A stretch of 7,920 nucleotides of DNA, from the NCBI GenBank assembly GCA_947479995.1, contig CANKBT010000135.1, positions 1 through 7,920 of the forward strand. The letters are read 5' to 3'. The translations under genes and the position numbers were made by a program. Position 1 is the stretch's first letter. Every line of letters starts with the position of its first letter. Source of the DNA: Frankiaceae bacterium. GTDB taxonomy: Bacteria > Actinomycetota > Actinomycetes > Mycobacteriales > SCTD01. Under the pieces are notes generated by a model, which had not been told where the DNA came from, ran no database searches, and saw nothing but the letters and a program-made list of their open reading frames with translations. Shown piece after piece: positions 4,625-7,920 of the stretch.

Positions 4625-5832
4625 CCTCCCACCGGCACGTCGTCGCCGACGGCGAGGGTGGGCACCCGCACGTCGAGCACCTCCGGGTACTTCACGCCGG
4701 TGCCGGTGTTGACCACCACGACGCTCTCGCCGTCGCGGATCCAGCCCTGCTGCTGCAGCCGCCGCACCGCCGTCACGCAGGCCGCGCCCTCGGGGCAGAC
4801 GAGCAGCCCCTCGAGCCGCGCGACGAGCGCCTGGTCCTCCAGCAGCTCCTCGTCGGTGACCGCGAGGGCCGTGCCGCCGCCGTCGCGCAGCGCGTCGAGC
4901 ACGAGCCGGTCGCCGATGAGCGACGGCACCGTGATGCCGAAGGCGACGGTGCGCGCGCCCTCCCACGGCTCGGCCTCGCGGGCGCCCTGCTCGAAGGCGC
5001 GGACCACCGGCGCGCAGCCGGTCGACTGCACGGCCACGAAGCGCGGCAGCCGGTCCTCGACCAGGCCGAGGGCGGCCAGCTCCTGCAGGCCCTTGGCGAT
5101 GCCGATGAGCCCGACCCCGCCGCCCGTCGGGTAGACGACGACGTCCGGCACCCGCCAGCCGAGCTGCTCGGCGAGCTCGAAGCCCATCGTCTTCTTGCCC
5201 TCGAGCCGGTACGGCTCGCGCAGCGTCGACACGGGGAACCAGCCGTCGCGGGCGGCGACCCGGGCGACGGTCTGCCCGGCGTCGGAGATGAGCCCGTCGA
5301 GGAGGTACAGCCGGGCGCCCGCCATGGCCACCTCGGCGCGCGTGATGGCCGGCGCGTCGACCGGCATGACGACGAGGCACTCCATGCCGGCGCGCGCGGC
5401 GTACGTCGCCCAGGCGCCGCCGGCGTTGCCGTTGGTGGGCATGGCGACGCGCGTGATCCCGAGCTCGCGGGCGCGGCTGATGCCGACGGCGGCGCCGCGC
5501 GCCTTGAACGAGCCGGTCGGCAGCGCGCCCTCGTCCTTGAGCAGCAGGCCGGGCACGCCGAGCTCCTCGGCGAGCCGCGGCACGGCCAGCAGCGGCGTGA
5601 GGCCCTCCCCGAGGGTCACCGGCTCGCCGCGCACCGGCAGCAGCTCGCGGTAGCGCCACAGGTCGGGCGCGCGGCCGGCGAGCGCCTCGGGGGTGAGCGT
5701 GCGCGCCGCGGCGGCGAGGTCGTAGCGGGCGAGCAGCGGGCGGGCGTGGTCGACGCAGGTGCCCTGCGGGACGTCGGCGTCGTGCTCGCGGCCGCACAGG
5801 GAGCACGCGAGGTGCGTGAGGGAGCTCGACAT
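4621..5832 (-). CDS. thrC: Threonine synthase (PLP-dependent)
   Basis: A 403-residue fold-type II pyridoxal-phosphate enzyme. It converts O-phosphohomoserine and water to threonine and phosphate, the last step of threonine synthesis, in the cytoplasm. The N-terminus has a rubredoxin-like Cys cluster, C10-x-x-C13 and C26 (ACSLCG ... QGTC). GEGLTPLL (75-82) is the family's substrate-loop motif, GSFKARG holds the PLP lysine K110, PTNGNAGGAWA (132-142) follows, PTGGGVGLIGIAKG (235-248) cradles the PLP phosphate, and VVNTGTGVKYPE (373-384) is a characteristic C-terminal motif. The start is the ATG at 5832; an AGGA lies about 8 bases upstream. Another in-frame ATG at 5841 would add three residues. 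It heads the minus-strand operon and overlaps trpS by 4 bases. The usual partners hom and thrB are not next to it, so a second thrC elsewhere, or a related ammonia-lyase-like activity for this one, remains possible. Confidence 0.9.
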   Translation of the reverse strand: MSSSLTHLACSLCGREHDADVPQGTCVDHARPLLARYDLAAAARTLTPEALAGRAPDLWRYRELLPVRGEPVTLGEGLTPLLAVPRLAEELGVPGLLLKDEGALPTGSFKARGAAVGISRARELGITRVAMPTNGNAGGAWATYAARAGMECLVVMPVDAPAITRAEVAMAGARLYLLDGLISDAGQTVARVAARDGWFPVSTLREPYRLEGKKTMGFELAEQLGWRVPDVVVYPTGGGVGLIGIAKGLQELAALGLVEDRLPRFVAVQSTGCAPVVRAFEQGAREAEPWEGARTVAFGITVPSLIGDRLVLDALRDGGGTALAVTDEELLEDQALVARLEGLLVCPEGAACVTAVRRLQQQGWIRDGESVVVVNTGTGVKYPEVLDVRVPTLAVGDDVPVGG

Positions 5833-5865
5833 GCGGTCCATCCTGCCTGTGGCAGCGTGGGGCGC
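5833..5865. promoter_or_regulatory. Divergent control region between thrC and the FAD reductase gene
   Basis: The 33 bases between the two start codons must serve both genes unless their promoters lie inside the coding regions. An inverted repeat CTGCC-TGT-GGCAG (5843-5855) is centred at 5849, the exact midpoint between the chosen starts, as an operator for a dimeric regulator might be. On the minus strand, CAGGAT (5845-5840) lies 7 bases before the thrC ATG and resembles a TAnnnT -10 box with one mismatch; its AGGA could instead act as the ribosome binding site. No clear promoter is visible for the plus-strand gene. Confidence 0.3.
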
Positions 5866-6981
5866 GTGTCGCGCTGGGACCTCGTCGTCGTCGGTGCCGG
5901 GCCCGCGGGCTCGGCGGCCGCGCTCGGCGCGCTCCGGGCCCGCCCCGGTGCGCGCGTGCTGCTGCTCGACCGCGCCGACTTCCCGCGCGACAAGAGCTGC
6001 GGCGACGGCGTGGCGCCGCACGCGCTCGACGAGCTGGCCCGCCTCGGCGTCGGCGACCTGCTCGCCGACCGCGTGCCCGTGCGGCGCCTGCGTCTGGTGT
6101 CGCCGGGCGGGCAGGAGGTCGCGACGCGCATGCGCCGGCCGACGTGGGTCGTGCCGCGCGAGGTGCTCGACGCCCGCCTCGTGCAGGCGGCGGTCGACGC
6201 CGGCGCGGTGCTCGAGCGGCGCACCGTGCGCCGCCTCGACGACCTCGACGCCGAGGTGGTCGTCGGCGCCGACGGCGCGAACGGCGTGGTGCGCCGCCTC
6301 GTCGGCGCGCCGCGGCAGCCCGGGCACGCGCTGGCGCTCGCCGTGCGCGGCTACGCGCCGTCGCCCCCCGGCGACGAGCCCGAGCAGGCGATCGTCATGG
6401 ACGCGTCCGGCTGGCCGGCGTACGCCTGGCGGTTCGACGCGGGCGACGGCACGTCGAACGTCGGCTTCGGCATGCTCCTGCCGCACCTGCAGGCCCGCGG
6501 CGACGCGCCGAAGGAGTACCTGCACCGCCGGCTCGTGGAGCTGCTGCCCGGCACCGAGGCGACCCGCCTGGTGAGCCACCACCTGCCGCTGTCGTCGGCG
6601 CGGCCGGCGCCCGCGCACGGCCGCGTGCTGCTCGCCGGCGACGCGCTGTCGCTCATCAACCCGCTCACCGGCGAGGGCATCTACTACGCGCTGCACTCGG
6701 GCCGGCTGGCCGGCCAGGCGGCGGTCCTGTCGCCCGCCGACCCCGGGCCGGCGTACGCGCGGGCGCTGCGCGCCGAGCTCGGCCGGCACCTGCGGCACAC
6801 CACCGCGCTCGCCCGCCTGACCCGGCGCAGCGGCGTCGTCGACGCCGGCGTCGCGGCGGCCGGCCGCTCCCCCGCCGCCTTCGACGCGCTGGTCGAGGTC
6901 GGGCTCGGCCGCGGGCTCATCACCGCGCCGCTCGTCGGCGGGATGGCCCGCCACGTCGGCCGGCGGCTCGTGCGCCGCTGA
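5866..6981 (+). CDS. Geranylgeranyl reductase family FAD-dependent oxidoreductase
   Basis: A 371-residue flavoprotein. The N-terminal Rossmann motif VVVGAGPAGSAAA (7-19) binds FAD ADP. D35 at the end of the second strand (VLLLDRADFP) fits ribose contact. DKSCGDGV (42-49) is the cysteine motif of the geranylgeranyl reductase family. GADGANGVVRR (134-144) is the middle GD motif, and LAGDALSLINPLTGEGIYYAL (257-276) the second FAD motif of the PHBH-like fold. Relatives saturate double bonds of isoprenoid chains; the actinobacterial example MenJ reduces the menaquinone side chain, which makes a respiratory-quinone role plausible but unproven. Halogenase or hydroxylase function is less likely given the CGDG motif. 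The GTG at 5866 gives a protein starting SRWDLVVVGAG right at the fold; a GTG at 5857 would add three residues. No clear ribosome binding site is visible. It is divergent from thrC and followed by a small hairpin. Confidence 0.88.
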   Translation: MSRWDLVVVGAGPAGSAAALGALRARPGARVLLLDRADFPRDKSCGDGVAPHALDELARLGVGDLLADRVPVRRLRLVSPGGQEVATRMRRPTWVVPREVLDARLVQAAVDAGAVLERRTVRRLDDLDAEVVVGADGANGVVRRLVGAPRQPGHALALAVRGYAPSPPGDEPEQAIVMDASGWPAYAWRFDAGDGTSNVGFGMLLPHLQARGDAPKEYLHRRLVELLPGTEATRLVSHHLPLSSARPAPAHGRVLLAGDALSLINPLTGEGIYYALHSGRLAGQAAVLSPADPGPAYARALRAELGRHLRHTTALARLTRRSGVVDAGVAAAGRSPAAFDALVEVGLGRGLITAPLVGGMARHVGRRLVRR

Positions 6982-6995
6982 CCCCGGTGCGCGAT

Positions 6996-7012
6996 CCGCA
7001 GTACGGCTGCGG
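6996..7012 (+). terminator. Small hairpin after the FAD reductase gene
   Basis: CCGCAG (6996-7001) and CTGCGG (7007-7012) form a 6-bp stem with a 5-base loop TACGG, starting 15 bases after the TGA stop. No T-run follows, so it is at best a weak terminator of the kind common in GC-rich actinobacteria. It separates the gene from the next promoter. Confidence 0.35.
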
Positions 7013-7030
7013 CGGGGCGCGCCCGGTCAC

Positions 7031-7036
7031 TACGGT
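7031..7036 (+). promoter_or_regulatory. Possible -10 box of the CWB2 gene
   Basis: TACGGT fits the TAnnnT -10 pattern. A start about 7 bases downstream would leave a leader of roughly 38 bases before the GTG at 7081. The leader carries a good ribosome binding site, AGAGG at 7069-7073, 7 bases before the GTG. I see no TTGACA-like -35 box at the right distance. Confidence 0.4.
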
Positions 7037-7080
7037 CGCGGTCCCGCGCCCACCGGCGCCTCCTGGACAGAGGTCCACCC

Positions 7081-7575
7081 GTGCCCAAGCCCGTCGTCTC
7101 CCTGCTCGCCGGCCTGTCGGTCGTCGCCGTCGCCTCCAGCACCCTGCTCGTGTCCGGCGCCGCTGCCGGCGGTGTCGCCGACAAGCCGGGCGTGCGCTCG
7201 CCCTTCGTCGCCGAGCGCGAGGCCGGCGGCAACGCCCTGCTGCCGGTCGGCGAGAACAGCATCCGCATCTTCGGCGACGACCGCTTCCAGACGGCCGTGT
7301 CGATCAGCCAGGAGTACGGCTGGGGCCCCGAGGCCCCGGCCAGCACCGTCTACCTCGCGACGGGCGCGGGCTTCGCCGACGCCCTGGCCATCGGCCTGTC
7401 GAACTACGACGACGGCCCGCTGCTGCTCACGAACCGCGACGCGCTCCCGGCCGTCACGCTCGAGGAGATCCGCCGCCTGCAGCCCTGCACCATCGTCGTG
7501 CTCGGCGGCACCGGCGTGATCAGCGACGCCGTCGCCGAGGCGGCCGACGCCGAGACGGTCGCCTGCGACTTCTGA
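7081..7575 (+). CDS. Secreted cell-wall-binding repeat 2 (CWB2) family protein, single domain
   Basis: A 164-residue protein with a signal peptide at about residues 1-29 (MPKP, hydrophobic core VVSLLAGLSVVAVASSTLLV, small residues SGAAAGG). A short linker follows, then one CWB2 domain at about 61-155. The domain shows IRIFGDDRFQTAVSIS (61-76), STVYLATGAGFADALAIG (88-105), GPLLLTNRDALPAVTLEEI (112-130) and TIVVLGGTGVISDAVAEA (137-154), the full set of blocks in the order known for PF04122. CWB2 domains of clostridial S-layer proteins occur in threes and bind anionic wall polymers; here only one is present and no enzymatic or other partner domain is attached. Two cysteines (C136, C162) could form a disulfide outside the cell. 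The start is the GTG at 7081, with AGAGG 7 bases upstream. The gene is transcribed alone and ends at a strong hairpin. Its partner and ligand are unknown. Confidence 0.88.
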   Translation: MPKPVVSLLAGLSVVAVASSTLLVSGAAAGGVADKPGVRSPFVAEREAGGNALLPVGENSIRIFGDDRFQTAVSISQEYGWGPEAPASTVYLATGAGFADALAIGLSNYDDGPLLLTNRDALPAVTLEEIRRLQPCTIVVLGGTGVISDAVAEAADAETVACDF

Positions 7576-7581
7576 CCGGCG

Positions 7582-7619
7582 GGCCGGCGGGGCGCGGCGG
7601 TCGCCGCCCCCCGCCGGCC
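7582..7619. terminator. Strong bidirectional terminator-like hairpin
   Basis: GGCCGGCGGGG (7582-7592) and CCCCGCCGGCC (7609-7619) are perfect reverse complements of 11 bases. After one C-C mismatch, GCGGC (7594-7598) pairs with GCCGC (7603-7607) around the 4-base loop GGTC. This gives 16 pairs, all G-C. It fills the 49-base gap between two convergent stop codons and so can serve both genes. There is no T-run on either side. Confidence 0.7.
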
Positions 7620-7624
7620 GGCCG

Positions 7625-7920
7625 TCAGGCCCGCACGAGCTCGGCGAGCACCTCGGCCTGCTTGCGCACCAGCTTCTCGATGAGCTCGGCGATGAAGCCC
7701 TCGGTCCGGCCGCCGATGACCGGGATCTTGACCTTGGCGGAGCCGTCCACGGTCCACGTGCAGGTGTTGCCGCCCGGCACGACCGCGGTCGTGCCGCCGA
7801 CCTCGCCGGGCGCGCCGGCGAAGGCGACGGTCCAGGTGCCGGTGCGCGCGCCGTCGGCCTGCACCGGCCCCCAGGTGTCGGTCTGGGTGACGCGGCCGTC
7901 CTTCGGCAGGAACTTCTGCA
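7625..7920 (-). CDS. DUF2505 family protein, C-terminal part (partial)
   Basis: The minus-strand gene ends with TGA at 7627-7625, and its frame stays open to the right edge, so the N-terminal part is outside the window. About 97 residues are visible. Key segments are KFLPKDGRVTQTDTWGPVQ, then WTVAFAGAPGEVGGTTAVVPGG, CTWTVDGSAKVKIPVIGG, and the closing helix FIAELIEKLVRKQAEVLAEL. The order 'APGEV-G-T', 'G-KVKIPVIGG' and a C-terminal amphipathic helix is what I recall for DUF2505, an actinobacterial family of about 160 residues thought to have the SRPBCC/START-like fold with a lipid-sized cavity. No catalytic residue is known and no function should be assigned. An internal GTG at 7864 is probably not the start, because homologous-looking sequence continues upstream of it. 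The gene is convergent with the CWB2 gene across the hairpin at 7582-7619. Confidence 0.75.
   Translation of the reverse strand, partial: QKFLPKDGRVTQTDTWGPVQADGARTGTWTVAFAGAPGEVGGTTAVVPGGNTCTWTVDGSAKVKIPVIGGRTEGFIAELIEKLVRKQAEVLAELVRA

Noticed and set aside
3620..5134. A 504-codon plus-strand frame opposite trpS and thrC
   Set aside because: It is antisense to two clearly recognised enzymes, and its composition is typical of a complementary-strand shadow.
7625..7864. A complete 79-residue gene starting at the GTG at 7864
   Set aside because: The frame stays open to the window edge, and the upstream residues look like a continuation of the DUF2505 domain, so it is treated as a partial gene.

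Overview
The window is a piece of a very GC-rich bacterial chromosome with strong G/C bias at third codon positions, GTG as well as ATG starts, and several possible TAnnnT-type -10 boxes. The gene content points to Actinomycetota: an SCO4848-type small membrane protein, an S11 D,D-carboxypeptidase with a C-terminal anchor, a CWB2 protein and a DUF2505 protein. No order or genus can be fixed from this sequence. All genes look like vertically inherited chromosomal genes. I see no insertion sequence, phage gene, CRISPR array, tRNA or rRNA.

Left part (1-1844). The 3' end of a succinate dehydrogenase iron-sulfur subunit gene (sdhB) runs rightward into a 345-base gene-free stretch. That stretch holds two near-identical 60-bp imperfect palindromes and a possible decayed third copy between them. 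A small two-helix membrane protein gene (SCO4848-like) converges on it. A secreted, membrane-anchored D-alanyl-D-alanine carboxypeptidase gene is divergent from the small gene and starts 45 bases away; its promoter looks like one that would give a leaderless or nearly leaderless mRNA.

Middle (1863-5832). Four minus-strand genes form a tight apparent operon, in transcription order: threonine synthase, tryptophanyl-tRNA synthetase, a 2H-type 2'-5' RNA ligase/phosphoesterase family protein, and a YihY/BrkB multi-pass membrane protein. The first two overlap by ATGA, the next pair by TAGTG, and the last gap is 9 bases. The operon converges on the carboxypeptidase gene, and both stop codons lie inside one 7-bp-stem inverted repeat.

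Right part (5866-7920). Divergent from threonine synthase is a geranylgeranyl-reductase-type FAD oxidoreductase that may act on isoprenoid chains such as that of menaquinone. After a small hairpin and a probable promoter comes a short secreted protein with one CWB2 cell-wall-binding domain. It is followed by a strong terminator-like hairpin and then by the 3' part of a convergent DUF2505 gene that runs off the window.

No clear new multi-gene system is visible. The items most worth following up are the 60-bp palindromes, which share the same internal mismatch like REP elements, the single-domain CWB2 protein, and the variant active-site motifs KNG in the carboxypeptidase and QLGN in TrpRS.
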